From the NCBI RefSeq assembly GCF_030811595.1, contig NZ_JAUSRB010000002.1, positions 4,526,001 to 4,590,000 on the forward strand: 64,000 nt of DNA. Reading direction: 5' to 3'. The notes beneath the pieces were generated by a model that was given only the letters and a program-made list of their open reading frames with translations, was not told the origin of the DNA and made no database searches. Source of the DNA: Streptosporangium brasiliense (GTDB lineage Bacteria > Actinomycetota > Actinomycetes > Streptosporangiales > Streptosporangiaceae). The translations under genes and the position numbers were made by a program. Every line of letters starts with the position of its first letter. The first letter of the stretch is position 1. Below, piece after piece: positions 27,329-36,000 of this stretch.

Positions 27329-27342
27329 GGCAAGCGCTTACC
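27329..27342. promoter_or_regulatory. Second, weaker LacI-type operator of the sugar operon
   Basis: ggcaagcgcttacc shares the perfect core aagcgctt (27332-27339) with O1 and lies 44 bp from it centre to centre, about four helical turns, a spacing that would allow looping or cooperative binding. Confidence 0.5.
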
Positions 27343-27411
27343 GGGGAGGCGGCCGCAGGAGCCGGCCGGTCCGGCGCGGAGCCGCTCGGGGCGGCTCCCG
27401 GGACCGCCGGG

Positions 27412-28638
27412 TCAGATCTCGCCCTTGGTCTCCAGCCGGATCAGCGCCTTGGCCATCGGGTGGGCGGTCAGGCCGATCTGCCACTCCCTGGCGCCCAGCT
27501 CGCGCAGCCGGACCGTGACGCTCTCCTCGTCGACGACCGCGGGCGGCTCCCAGGTCAGCCGGCGTACCGCGTCGGGCTGGAGCAGGTTCTCCGTGGGCAT
27601 GTGGTGCTCGTCGGCGAGTGCGGCCACCACGGCCCGGGCGGCGGCCAGCCGCCGGGCGGCGACCGGGTCGCGGTCCATCCACCGGTTGGCGGGCGGCGGC
27701 CCGTCACCCGGGGTGCTGGGCTGCGGGAGCTCCGACTCCGGCAGCGCCCGCCCCCGGCCGATCGCGGCCAGCCAGTCGCGCAGGTGCCGGCGGGCGCTGC
27801 GGCCGGTGAAGGGGGGGATCTCGGTGAGCGCCTTGGTGGTGCGGGGCAGCTCCAGGGCGGCGGTGACGATCGCCGCGTCGGGCAGGACCCGGCCCGGCGC
27901 GAGGTCCGACTCGCGGGCGAACTCGTCGCGGAGCGTCCACAGCTCCCGGACCACGGCCAGGCCGCGCAGCGAGCGGACCTTGTGGATCCCGGAGGTGCGC
28001 CGCCACGGATCCGAGCGCGGCGCCGGGGACCTGTGCGCCAGCACCGAGGCGAACTCCTCCTTCGCCCAGGCCAGCTTCCCGCTGGACTCCAGCTCCTCGT
28101 GGAGGACGTCGCGCAGCTCGACCAGGACCTCGACGTCGAGTGCCGCGTAGCGCAGCCAGTCTTCCGGCAGCGGGCGGGTGGACCAGTCGGCGGCGGAGTA
28201 GCCCTTCTCCAGCTTCAGCCCCAGGACGTTCTCCACCATCATGCCGAGCCCGACCCGCTCGTAGCCCAGCAGCCGCCCGGCCAGCTCGGTGTCGAACAGC
28301 TCCCGAGGATGGAAGCCCAGCTCCGCCAGGCATGGAAGGTCCTGTGAGGCCGCGTGGAGCACCACTTCCGCGCCGTCCAGCGCCGCGTCGAGCTCCGACA
28401 GGTCCGGGCAGTGGACCGGGTCGATCAGGGCGCTGCCCGCACCCGCGCGGCGTAGCTGCACCAGATAGGCGCGGCCGCTGTAGCGGTAGCCGGAGGCCCG
28501 CTCGGCGTCCACGGCGACCGGGCCGGTGCCCTCGGCGAAGGCGCGCACGGCGCGTGCGAGGCCGGCGGGATCCTCGATGACGGGTGGGATTCCCTCTCGC
28601 GGCTCCAGCAGCGGAACAATGGTTGTCTCGTCGGTCAC
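27412..28638 (-). CDS. rnd: Ribonuclease D with HRDC domain
   Basis: This 408-residue protein is a 3'-5' exoribonuclease that trims stable RNA precursors. The DEDD metal ligands appear in VAVDAERASGYRY, HAASQDLPCL and YAALDVEVL within residues 40-210; an HRDC domain follows (IHKVRSLRGLAVVRELW) and a second HRDC-like segment lies at the C-terminus. The GTG start at 28638 overlaps the stop of the DUF3000 gene (GTGA), so the two are coupled. The order DUF3000-rnd near hemE is common in actinobacteria. Confidence 0.93.
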   Translation of the reverse strand: MTDETTIVPLLEPREGIPPVIEDPAGLARAVRAFAEGTGPVAVDAERASGYRYSGRAYLVQLRRAGAGSALIDPVHCPDLSELDAALDGAEVVLHAASQDLPCLAELGFHPRELFDTELAGRLLGYERVGLGMMVENVLGLKLEKGYSAADWSTRPLPEDWLRYAALDVEVLVELRDVLHEELESSGKLAWAKEEFASVLAHRSPAPRSDPWRRTSGIHKVRSLRGLAVVRELWTLRDEFARESDLAPGRVLPDAAIVTAALELPRTTKALTEIPPFTGRSARRHLRDWLAAIGRGRALPESELPQPSTPGDGPPPANRWMDRDPVAARRLAAARAVVAALADEHHMPTENLLQPDAVRRLTWEPPAVVDEESVTVRLRELGAREWQIGLTAHPMAKALIRLETKGEI

Positions 28639-29231
28639 GTTCGGAAGGGCTCCGGATCTTCGCGACGGCGTGGCGGCAGGGTCGCCACGTCGGGTGGCAG
28701 GGGGGGTATACCCGCCGCGAGGCACATCAGATCGCACCAGGCGGCGACATGGCCGGAGAGATCCTCCTCCAGCGGAGACCAGGAGGCGCGCAGCTCCAGC
28801 TCCGTGCTCACCGGGTCGTCGGCCTTGTTGCCGAAGCCCTCGGAGACCGCCCGGGTGACGGTCCCCCCGGCGGCGGCGTAGCCGGCGCCGTGCGCGTCGA
28901 GCGACTCGGTGAGCCAGCTCCACGCGACGGGACCGAGCAGCGGATCTTCGGTGATCTCCAGCTCCATGTCCGCCCGGACGTAGGCGACCAGGCGGAACGG
29001 CCCGTCCCAGCCGCGCTGGCCGTCCGGGTCGAAGAGCATGATGAGGCGGCCGACCGCCAGCTCGTCGTCGTCGCGATAGACCGACGCGCCGATGGCGGCC
29101 GAATAGGGGGCCAGGCGCTGCGGCGCCGGGATGTCCTCCAGCTCGATCTCCGGTCTGACCTCGGCCGGGCGCAGAGTGGCCGCCGCACGCCGGAAGGCGG
29201 CGGGAGCGGGCGGTGCGTCACCGAGGGTCAT
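28635..29231 (-). CDS. DUF3000 family protein
   Basis: This 198-residue soluble protein begins TLGDAPPAPAAFRRAAATLR and contains LEDIPAPQRLAPYSAA and the C-terminal block SPLEEDLSGHVAAWCDLMC, which match the actinobacterial DUF3000 family as remembered. Function is unknown. The ATG 29231 has no Shine-Dalgarno sequence; either the message is leaderless or translation begins further upstream (in-frame ATGs lie at 29264 and 29300). It is coupled to rnd by a four-base overlap. Confidence 0.85.
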   Translation of the reverse strand: MTLGDAPPAPAAFRRAAATLRPAEVRPEIELEDIPAPQRLAPYSAAIGASVYRDDDELAVGRLIMLFDPDGQRGWDGPFRLVAYVRADMELEITEDPLLGPVAWSWLTESLDAHGAGYAAAGGTVTRAVSEGFGNKADDPVSTELELRASWSPLEEDLSGHVAAWCDLMCLAAGIPPLPPDVATLPPRRREDPEPFRT

Positions 29232-29300
29232 ATCGGAAGCGTAGGTCGGAACTGAGCGCATTGGGACCACTGGGGTGTGTGTAGGAGCCATTGGAGCCAA

Positions 29301-29513
29301 TCAAGCCACTGCCATCGACCGGCGGAGAGCGGGCGCGCCCTCGCCGTCGGGGACCCCCAGGAACAGGGCGTGGCCGCACTCGACGCAGGCCCACTCGGGG
29401 CACCGGCCCGGTCCGTGGCCGTCGGAACAGGGGGGCTGCTCGAAAACCCGCTCGGCGGCACAGGAAGCACAGTGCTCACCGCGGCGTTCGGTTGAACTCC
29501 ACATCGTGGACAT
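29301..29513 (-). CDS. Cys-rich small protein (putative zinc-binding)
   Basis: This 70-residue protein has Cys15/Cys18 (CASC), Cys29, Cys38 and Cys43/Cys46 (CVECG), with a conserved-looking core FEQPPCSDGHG and CPEWACVECGHALF. The pattern is that of a small treble-clef or zinc-ribbon protein. From memory, similar small proteins with this core are conserved in Streptomyces near hemE. The ATG at 29513 has AAAGG eight bases upstream. It lies 69 bp before the DUF3000 gene on the same strand and may be its operon leader. Its function is not known. Confidence 0.78.
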   Translation of the reverse strand: MSTMWSSTERRGEHCASCAAERVFEQPPCSDGHGPGRCPEWACVECGHALFLGVPDGEGAPALRRSMAVA

Positions 29514-29915
29514 CGCACGGGCCTTTCGTCGGGTCGTGGTCCGACGTTGGCACGTCGCGCCGACAATTCCGCGCAACGTGCTCGGCGTGTCCCGAAAGTG
29601 GTGCCGGAATCGATGCCGCGCGGTGACTTGACAGACATTTGGACCAGCCATGGGCCGTGCCAAGTTCATCAATGGGAGAAACTGTACCCGGAAACATGAT
29701 CGCTCCGTGCCTTCCGCCGCCGCCGGATGCCTGCCGACATCGCTTTCTAGCGGACGAAGCACTCGAAACCGGCAGAACCCGATCGTCATCATGACTTGAA
29801 ACTGTCTGGGCGTTGTTCGCCGTGATCTCATTGAATAACAGGTGATTTCGTACCGAGAACCTCGGTCAATGGCCTTGATGAGCGGACCGCGCCCCCGGCA
29901 TGGCACCCTGGGAGG
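29514..29915. other. 402-bp gap of lower GC between the Cys-rich gene and hemE
   Basis: This stretch is clearly less GC-rich than its neighbours and carries no credible gene. It contains ttgaca at 29628-29633 and ttgaaa at 29796-29801 on the plus strand without a good -10 partner, and the inverted repeat accgag-aac-ctcggt at 29852-29866. It must hold the divergent promoters of hemE and the Cys-rich gene. A small RNA cannot be excluded. Confidence 0.5.
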
Positions 29916-30953
29916 GTGACTCCCGAGCTTGCCGACTCCCCGTTCGTCCGCGCCTGCCGCCGCCTGCCCGTCTCCCGCACGCCCGTGTGGTTCATGCGCC
30001 AGGCCGGCCGCTCGCTGCCCGAATACCGGGCCGTGCGGGGCGGGGTGCCGATGCTCACCGCGTGCGCCACCCCCGACCTGATCGTGGAGATCACGCTGCA
30101 GCCGGTCCGCCGCTACGGCGTGGACGCGGCCATCTTCTTCAGCGACATCGTGGTGCCGCTCAAGGCGATCGGGATCGACCTGGACATCAAGCCCGGCGTC
30201 GGGCCGGTGGTGGCCGAGCCGATCAGGGACGCCGACGCGATCAGGACGCTGCGCCCGATCGAGCCCGACGACGTCTCCTACGTCACCGAGGCCGTCCGGA
30301 CGCTGACCGGCGAGCTGGGCCCGACCCCGCTCATCGGCTTCGCGGGCGCGCCGTTCACCCTGGCCTCCTATCTCATCGAGGGCGGCCCCTCCAAGAGCCA
30401 CGACCGCACCAAGGCGATGATGTACGGCCGGCCGCAGCTGTGGCACGCCCTGATGGAGCGGCTGACCGGGATCACCCTCGAATTCCTGCGCATCCAGATC
30501 GCCGCCGGGGCCTCGGCGGTCCAGCTCTTCGACTCCTGGGTCGGCGCCGTCGCCCCCGAGGACTACCGCGAGTTCGTCCTGCCCTACACCAGCCGCATCT
30601 TCGCCGGCCTGACCGACCTGGACGTCCCGCGCATCCACTTCGGCGTCGGCACCGGCGAGCTGCTCGCCCTGCTCGGCGAGGCCGGGGCCGACGTGGTCGG
30701 CGTCGACTGGCGGGTCCCGCTCGACGAGGCCGCCCGGCGGGTCGGCCCGGGCAAGGCGCTGCAGGGCAACCTCGACCCGGCGACGCTGTTCGCCCCGTGG
30801 GAGGTCGTCGAGCGCCGCGCGGGCGACATCCTCGTCCGCGGCGCCAAGGCCGAGGGCCACATCTTCAACCTCGGCCACGGCGTGCCCCCCGGCGCCGACC
30901 CCGACCAGCTCGCCCGCCTCACGGACTTCGTGCACGAGGCCTCCACCCGCTGA
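29916..30953 (+). CDS. hemE: Uroporphyrinogen decarboxylase
   Basis: This 345-residue enzyme decarboxylates uroporphyrinogen III to coproporphyrinogen III in the cytosol. Signatures: [15 protein letters not shown] near residue 23, the Asp in [30 protein letters not shown], and [11 protein letters not shown] and [12 protein letters not shown] near the C-terminus. The GTG start at 29916 directly abuts GGGAGG, leaving no usual spacer; no better in-frame start exists nearby. Together with cgoX and chdC downstream it forms the heme branch that runs through coproporphyrin. The DUF4349 gene is inserted on the other strand. Confidence 0.96.
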   Translation: MTPELADSPFVRACRRLPVSRTPVWFMRQAGRSLPEYRAVRGGVPMLTACATPDLIVEITLQPVRRYGVDAAIFFSDIVVPLKAIGIDLDIKPGVGPVVAEPIRDADAIRTLRPIEPDDVSYVTEAVRTLTGELGPTPLIGFAGAPFTLASYLIEGGPSKSHDRTKAMMYGRPQLWHALMERLTGITLEFLRIQIAAGASAVQLFDSWVGAVAPEDYREFVLPYTSRIFAGLTDLDVPRIHFGVGTGELLALLGEAGADVVGVDWRVPLDEAARRVGPGKALQGNLDPATLFAPWEVVERRAGDILVRGAKAEGHIFNLGHGVPPGADPDQLARLTDFVHEASTR

Positions 30954-30969
30954 CCTCCCGCCGCGGGGG

Positions 30970-32136
30970 CTACGGACGCCCGGGCGGAGCCGGCTCCTCC
31001 GGCTGCCCAGGCCCCTCGGGGGCCCGCGCGGCTCCCTCGCCGTCCGAGGCCCGCTCGGAGGCCCGTCCGCGCTCGGGGGACCGTTCGGAGGCCCGCGCGG
31101 CTCCCTCACCGTCCGGGGCCCGTCCGGGCCCGTCGCCGGCGGGGATCCGCCCGGGGCCGTCGCCGGGGAAGATCCCCGCCGGCCCGCCCGGACCGGCCGT
31201 GCGGGGCGGTGCCGTCCGGACGGCGCGCTCCCGGCTACGGCGGAGCAGGAAGGCCAGCAGCAGCCAGAGCGGCACGATCAGGATCAGCCAGGGCAGCAGC
31301 ACGCCCAGGACCGTCAGCCCGACCTTGAGGGCCGTGACGAAGCTCTTCCAGCCGGTCTGCAGCCCGCCGAGGAAACCGGACGGCTCATCCTCCTTCTCGG
31401 GCACCACGGTCGCCGGGCCCACCAGGTTCAGCGTCAGCGTCGCCATGCTCGTCTGTGAGGCGAGCGTCTTCTGCCTGGCCTGCAGCGCCTCCAGGTCGGA
31501 CTCGCGGCCGGAGATCTCCCGCTCCACGTCCAGCACCTCGCCGATCGTGTCGGCCTTCTTCAGCAGCGCGCGCAGCGAGTCGAGCGCCGAGCGCGCCGAC
31601 CTCAGCCGGCTCTCCACGTCGGCCACCTGCTCGGTGACGTCCTCGGTGTTCTGCTGGAGCGACTCGCGCGTGCCGAGGTCCTTGCCCAGGCGCTCCAGCA
31701 CGCCGGGATAGCCCCCGGGCGGGACCTTGAAGACCAACTGCGCGGAGCCCTCGCCACCGGTGTAGGCGTCCGACTTCTCCATGGACAGATAGCCGCCGGC
31801 GGTGGTGACGATCTGCCGGGCCCTGTCGGCCGCCGCGGTGATGTCCTTGGCCCGGACCGTCATCTCCGCCGTGTAGATGATCGCCCGATCCTGCGGGACC
31901 AGCTTCACCTGCCCGTTCTGTCCGGGTTTCTGGTCAACCTGGCGGGGCTCGGCGCCGCGCGCGCTCCCGCCCGCGTCGGATTCCGCCTCCTTGGCCGCGG
32001 TGTTCATGTCGGCGGCGGGGGCCGGGGCGCTGAGGGGGGAACCGCTGGTCGCCTGTCCGCCCGCGCAGGCGGACAGCGACAGCGCCACCCCCGCCAACGC
32101 GACCGCCGGGCGCATGCCGTACCGGAATCTGCTCAT
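30970..32136 (-). CDS. DUF4349 lipoprotein with membrane anchor and low-complexity tail
   Basis: This 388-residue protein has a lipoprotein signal (LSLSACAGG, lipidated Cys near residue 23), an extracytoplasmic DUF4349 domain with a long coiled coil (QVADVESRLRSARSALDSLR, then REISGRESDLEALQ), a C-terminal membrane helix (VLLPWLILIVPLWLLLAFLL) and a 90-residue Gly/Pro/Arg/Glu-rich tail with repeated DGPGR and DGEGAARA units. The topology would place the tail in the cytosol. DUF4349 proteins are of unknown function, possibly envelope stress sensors. AAGGAAGG precedes the ATG at 32136. Confidence 0.88.
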   Translation of the reverse strand: MSRFRYGMRPAVALAGVALSLSACAGGQATSGSPLSAPAPAADMNTAAKEAESDAGGSARGAEPRQVDQKPGQNGQVKLVPQDRAIIYTAEMTVRAKDITAAADRARQIVTTAGGYLSMEKSDAYTGGEGSAQLVFKVPPGGYPGVLERLGKDLGTRESLQQNTEDVTEQVADVESRLRSARSALDSLRALLKKADTIGEVLDVEREISGRESDLEALQARQKTLASQTSMATLTLNLVGPATVVPEKEDEPSGFLGGLQTGWKSFVTALKVGLTVLGVLLPWLILIVPLWLLLAFLLRRSRERAVRTAPPRTAGPGGPAGIFPGDGPGRIPAGDGPGRAPDGEGAARASERSPERGRASERASDGEGAARAPEGPGQPEEPAPPGRP

Positions 32137-32267
32137 GCCTTCCTTGACGGCTGCCGCGCCGGCGGGGTTTGGCGGAGGCAATCACGATGGAGTCACGTTC
32201 TCCATACCCGCCGATCACGGGGTGGCGGGAGCGGGGGCGGCTGCCGGGGGCGGTACGGTCAGGAGTC

Positions 32268-33707
32268 ATGGAAGGCAACCGGTGCCATGTGGTGGTCGTC
32301 GGCGGTGGGATCGCGGGGCTGGCCGCCGCGTGGTACCTGCGGCAGGGCGGCGAAGGTGTCCGGGTGACCGTGCTCGACGGCGCCCGGCGGATCGGCGGCA
32401 AGCTCCTCGCCACCGAGGTCGCGGGGGTCCCGGTGGACGCCGGGGCGGAGGCCATGCTCGCGCGGCGGCCCGAGGGCAGAGAGCTGGCCCGGATGGTCGG
32501 CCTCGGCGACGAGTTACGGCATCCCGGCGCCACCCAGGCGGCCGTCCTGACCCGGGGCGCGCTGCGGCCCATGCCCAAGGGGCACGTCATGGGGGTCCCC
32601 TCCGACCTGACGTCGCTGGCCAGGTCCGGTGTCCTCAGCCCCGGCGGCCTCGCCCGGGTGCCCCTGGACCAGATCCTCCCGGCCACGCTCATCGACACCG
32701 ACGTGTCGGTGGCCGCCTACATCCGCGCCCGGATGGGCGGGGAGGTGGTCGAGCGCCTGATCGAGCCGCTGCTCGGCGGCGTCTACGCGGGCCAGGCCGA
32801 CAGGCTCTCGCTGGAGGCGACGATGCCCAGGATCGCCATCGCCGCCCGTTCGGAGCGGTCGCTGCTCGCGGCCGCCCGGGAGATCATCGCCGAGGCGCCC
32901 AAGGACGCCGGACCCGTCTTCACCACCCTGCGGCAGGGGATGGGCGCGCTGCCCGAGGCGGTGGCCGCGGCCTCCGGCGCGGAGATCAGGACCGGCGTCA
33001 TGGTGCGGGAGATGCACCGGGCCGAGCGCGGCTGGCGGCTGGTGACCGGGCCGGTGCCCGAGCCCGAGGTCATCGAGGCCGACGCGGTGATCGTCGCGGT
33101 CCCGGGGCCGTCGGCGAGCCGCCTGCTCGCCGCCGAGGTGCCCCAGGCCGCCGCCGAGCTGGCCCGGATCGACTACGCCAGCATGGCCATCGTCACCCTC
33201 GCCTACCCCCGGGAGGCGTTCCCGGAGCCGCCGGTCGGCAGCGGCTATCTGGTCCCGCCCGTCGACGGGCGCCCGATCAAGGCGGCCACGTTCAGCTCGG
33301 TCAAGTGGCCGCACCTGGCCGAGGCCGACCCCAACCTGATCCTGCTGCGCTGCTCGATCGGCCGTCTCGGCGAGGAGGCGGTGCTCCAGCGCGACGACGC
33401 CGAGCTGGTCGCCCTGGCGATGGCCGAGATGGTCGAGGTCATGGGTGTGCGCGGGCTGCCGCGCGACTCCAGGGTGACCCGCTGGGGCGGCTCCCTGCCG
33501 CAGTACGACGTGGGCCACCTCGACCGGGTCGCCCGCATCCGCGCCGCCGTCGCCTCCCAGCCGGGGCTGGCGCTGTGCGGCGCCGCCTACGACGGCATCG
33601 GCATCCCGGCCTGCGTCTCCACCGCCCGTACCGCGGCGGCCCGGATTCTGGACCACCTGGACCCCACGGAAGAATGGCAGAAGAGAGCCGATTCGCTGAC
33701 GAGCTGA
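32268..33707 (+). CDS. cgoX: Coproporphyrinogen III oxidase, HemY-type
   Basis: This 479-residue FAD protein has the N-terminal dinucleotide fold VVVVGGGIAGLAAAWYLRQG and ends with the FAD-contact block GLALCGAAYDGIGIPACVST. Gram-positive HemY enzymes oxidise coproporphyrinogen III to coproporphyrin III, so cgoX is used rather than protoporphyrinogen oxidase. AGGAG lies just before the ATG at 32268; longer frames upstream lack support. It is followed by chdC after 24 bp, probably in one message. Confidence 0.93.
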   Translation: MEGNRCHVVVVGGGIAGLAAAWYLRQGGEGVRVTVLDGARRIGGKLLATEVAGVPVDAGAEAMLARRPEGRELARMVGLGDELRHPGATQAAVLTRGALRPMPKGHVMGVPSDLTSLARSGVLSPGGLARVPLDQILPATLIDTDVSVAAYIRARMGGEVVERLIEPLLGGVYAGQADRLSLEATMPRIAIAARSERSLLAAAREIIAEAPKDAGPVFTTLRQGMGALPEAVAAASGAEIRTGVMVREMHRAERGWRLVTGPVPEPEVIEADAVIVAVPGPSASRLLAAEVPQAAAELARIDYASMAIVTLAYPREAFPEPPVGSGYLVPPVDGRPIKAATFSSVKWPHLAEADPNLILLRCSIGRLGEEAVLQRDDAELVALAMAEMVEVMGVRGLPRDSRVTRWGGSLPQYDVGHLDRVARIRAAVASQPGLALCGAAYDGIGIPACVSTARTAAARILDHLDPTEEWQKRADSLTS

Positions 33708-33731
33708 CACGCCGGCGGAGCTGACGAAAGG

Positions 33732-34439
33732 GTGAGGACGACGGACGGGAACCCGCGGCCCAAGGCACGCGACCTGAACCAGGTGATCCGCTACACGATG
33801 TGGTCGGTCTTCAAGCTGACCGAACGCTGTCCGGGCAACCGTGAGGGCATGGCCGAGGAGGTCGAGGACCTGCTGGCCCAGATGGCGGAGAAGGACGTGG
33901 TCACCCGCGGCCTCTACGACGTGACCGGGTTCCGCGCCGACGCCGACTTCATGTTCTGGTGGCACGCGCCGACCGCCGAGGACCTGCAGGAGACCTACGC
34001 CCGCTTCCGCCGCACCGACCTCGGGCTGCTGACCGAGCCGGTCTGGTCGGCGATGGCGCTGCACCGCCCGGCCGAGTTCAACAAGTCGCACATCCCGGCC
34101 TTCCTGGCCGAGGAGGAGGCGCGCCGCTACGTCAGCGTCTACCCGTTCGTCCGTTCCCTGGAGTGGTACCTCCTGGACGACGCCGACCGCCGCCGGATGC
34201 TCGCCGAGCACGGCAAGATGGCCCGCGACTACCCGGACGTCCGGGCCAACACCGTCGCGTGCTTCTCCCTGAACGACTACGAGTGGATGCTCGCCTTCGA
34301 GGCCGACGACCTGCACCGGATCGTCGACCTGATGCGCACCCTGCGCGCCGCCGAGGCCCGGCGGCACACCCGGGAGGAGACTCCCTTCTTCACGGGGATC
34401 CGCAAGCCGGTCGGCGAGCTGATCACCGCGCTGCCGTAG
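33732..34439 (+). CDS. chdC: Coproheme decarboxylase (HemQ, chlorite-dismutase family)
   Basis: This 235-residue enzyme converts coproheme to heme b with H2O2, the last step of the coproporphyrin-dependent pathway. It has the actinobacterial HemQ pattern: [14 protein letters not shown], the [18 protein letters not shown] segment, the proposed catalytic Tyr in [14 protein letters not shown] and the heme-ligand His in [13 protein letters not shown]. The GTG at 33732 has GAAAGG directly before it and GGAG eleven bases before it. The ferrochelatase of the pathway is not in the window. Confidence 0.95.
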   Translation: MRTTDGNPRPKARDLNQVIRYTMWSVFKLTERCPGNREGMAEEVEDLLAQMAEKDVVTRGLYDVTGFRADADFMFWWHAPTAEDLQETYARFRRTDLGLLTEPVWSAMALHRPAEFNKSHIPAFLAEEEARRYVSVYPFVRSLEWYLLDDADRRRMLAEHGKMARDYPDVRANTVACFSLNDYEWMLAFEADDLHRIVDLMRTLRAAEARRHTREETPFFTGIRKPVGELITALP

Positions 34440-34442
34440 CCG

Positions 34443-34466
34443 GGCCGCGGCCCCGCCGCCGCGGCC
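34443..34466 (+). terminator. Hairpin after chdC
   Basis: ggccgcggc (34443-34451) pairs with gccgcggcc (34458-34466) with a 6-base loop, starting 4 bases after the chdC stop. Confidence 0.6.
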
Positions 34467-34648
34467 TGTCACCGCGGCCCGTCACCGCGCGGGGGGGGGG
34501 GCGTCCCAGGGGCGGCGGGAGCGCCGTCGCCCCCGGGCGCGGACGTGGTCTCTCCGGGGCGTCGTCCGGCCCGATCCGGCGAAACCTCGGATATTCTCCC
34601 GCCATTTGTCATACTCAGGGAAAATCACCTGTCTATGTGAGGCCAAGG

Positions 34649-35260
34649 GTGAAAAGGGGCGAAGATCTGGCACGGTCCACACGGCGCGAGGGGGCGGGCC
34701 GCCGGCGGCGGGCCCGGTCTCGGGTAGCCGAGGTCTCGGTGGGGGTGGCCGCGCTGGCGGTCGCCGGGCTGGCGCTGGGCGGGTCCCTGCTGCGGGCCCC
34801 GCAGCAGCAGCAGCCGCCCTCCTACGGGCAGGCGGCCCCGGTCGCCCCTGGGGCGCCGCAGGGCGCCGCGGCGGGCGGCGGGCCGGTGGCGGCGGCCGAG
34901 TCCGGCGCGGAGAAGCGGGCGGCCGACGAGTCGGAGGCGGCCGGGCTGTCCAAGCACACCGACAAGAAGGCGCTGGCCTACTTCGAGGGCCACAAGGCGG
35001 CCAAGCGGGTCAAGGACATCCGCATAGTCGGCGGCTATCTGCGGATATATACGGATCTTCCGGAGTCGGCGGGCAACTCCAAACAGGCGCTCAAACTGTG
35101 TGAGACGGGTGTGAGCTATCTCGTCGGGGAGCTCGGGGTGTCCAGCCCGGTGGTCTTCGTCCAGGCGAAGTTCGGGGAGAACGGCAATCCGGTGCTCGCC
35201 AACATCCTCGGGCCCGGCGACTCCGACTGCCGCGTCACCCATCCCAGGCCTGGCGGATAG
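34649..35260 (+). CDS. Unknown membrane-anchored extracytoplasmic protein
   Basis: This 203-residue protein has a basic N-terminus (RREGAGRRRRARSR), one hydrophobic helix at about residues 31-52 (VGVAALAVAGLALGGSLL) and an outside part with a Gln/Pro/Ala/Gly-rich linker, then a compact C-terminal domain of about 95 residues from KHTDKKALAYFEG onward. That domain contains GGYLRIYTDLPES and two Cys (LCETG and SDCRV) that could form a disulphide. No family is recognised. The GTG at 34649 has GAGG and AAGG just upstream; a GTG at 34637 is an alternative. It stands alone between chdC and a very small gene on the opposite strand. Confidence 0.75.
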   Translation: MKRGEDLARSTRREGAGRRRRARSRVAEVSVGVAALAVAGLALGGSLLRAPQQQQPPSYGQAAPVAPGAPQGAAAGGGPVAAAESGAEKRAADESEAAGLSKHTDKKALAYFEGHKAAKRVKDIRIVGGYLRIYTDLPESAGNSKQALKLCETGVSYLVGELGVSSPVVFVQAKFGENGNPVLANILGPGDSDCRVTHPRPGG

Positions 35261-35277
35261 CGGAGCGTCCCGGCCGC

Positions 35278-35376
35278 TCAGGTCACCCGGACCCGGGTCT
35301 TGCCGCAGATCTTGCAGCGCTGGGTGACCACCCGGCCGATGATCTCGATGATCACCCACTTGTGCCGGATGTGCAC
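35278..35376 (-). CDS. 32-residue CxxC microprotein
   Basis: A GTG at 35376 with GAGGAG six bases upstream opens a 32-codon gene ending in TGA at 35278. The product starts HIRHKWVIIEIIGRVV and carries Cys21-Lys-Ile-Cys24-Gly followed by basic residues (GKTRVRVT). It resembles half of a zinc ribbon or a metal-binding peptide, amphipathic at the start. The strong ribosome site and the non-random composition favour a real gene, but its length makes this uncertain. It lies between the unknown membrane protein (convergent) and msrB (same strand, behind a terminator). Confidence 0.55.
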   Translation of the reverse strand: MHIRHKWVIIEIIGRVVTQRCKICGKTRVRVT

Positions 35377-35555
35377 GGCGACTCCTCGAGGAAGACCACT
35401 TTGCGGATGTGCTCGCGTACTCCGCGTGACTTCGCTCTACCCCGCCGCGGCCCGTCCTTACCTCCCGTAAAGGGGAGTGTGGCCTCATCCGGCCGCCGGG
35501 CGCGGCCCGGACCCGCCCGTCCCCGGACCTGCCCGCCGCCTGGGGCCGGACCCGT

Positions 35556-35590
35556 CCGCCGCCCGGGCGGCCCTCCCGTCCGGGCGGCGG
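35556..35590 (-). terminator. Hairpin after msrB
   Basis: ccgccgcccgg (35556-35566) and ccgggcggcgg (35580-35590) form a perfect 11-bp stem with a 13-base loop, beginning 8 bases beyond the msrB stop. Confidence 0.65.
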
Positions 35591-35598
35591 TCCGGCGG

Positions 35599-36000
35599 TC
35601 AGCCGGTGGGCTCCAGTCGGAGGGACACGGAGTTGATGCAGTAGCGGTCGTCGGTGGGAGTCCCGTAGCCCTCGCCGTGGAAGACGTGGCCGAGATGGGA
35701 GTCGCAGGTCGCGCAGCGGACCTCGACGCGGACCATGCCCAGCGAGCGGTCCTCGATCAGGGTCACCGCCTCCGACTTGGACGGCTCGTAGAAGCTCGGC
35801 CAGCCGCAGTGGCTGTCGAACTTGGTGTCCGACCGGAACAGCTCGGCGCCGCAGGCCCGGCAGCTGTAGACGCCTTCGGTCTTGGTGTCGACGTATTCTC
35901 CGGTGAAGGGGCGCTCGGTGCCCGCCTGGCGGAGAACGTGAAACTCCTCGGGAGAGAGCTGGACGCGCCATTCGGCGTCGCTCTTGACCACCTTGTCCAT
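35599..36000 (-). CDS. msrB: Peptide-methionine (R)-S-oxide reductase
   Basis: This 133-residue cytosolic enzyme reduces methionine-R-sulfoxide in proteins. The zinc ligands are Cys47/Cys50 (CRAC) and Cys96/Cys99 (CATC). The catalytic Cys121 is in [11 protein letters not shown] and Cys65 in SHCGWPSF is placed to act as resolving Cys. [20 protein letters not shown] is the family core. The ATG at 36000 is preceded by a weak GGCGAG. It is a single-gene unit with its own terminator. Confidence 0.96.
   Translation of the reverse strand: MDKVVKSDAEWRVQLSPEEFHVLRQAGTERPFTGEYVDTKTEGVYSCRACGAELFRSDTKFDSHCGWPSFYEPSKSEAVTLIEDRSLGMVRVEVRCATCDSHLGHVFHGEGYGTPTDDRYCINSVSLRLEPTG

Noticed and set aside
29476-29697. 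73-codon minus-strand frame upstream of the Cys-rich gene
   Set aside because: It overlaps the better supported Cys-rich gene in another frame, and has neither motif nor good ribosome site.
32268-33707. Classical protoporphyrinogen oxidase
   Set aside because: The HemQ/ChdC gene next door and the actinobacterial context point to the coproporphyrin-dependent branch, in which HemY-type enzymes act on coproporphyrinogen.
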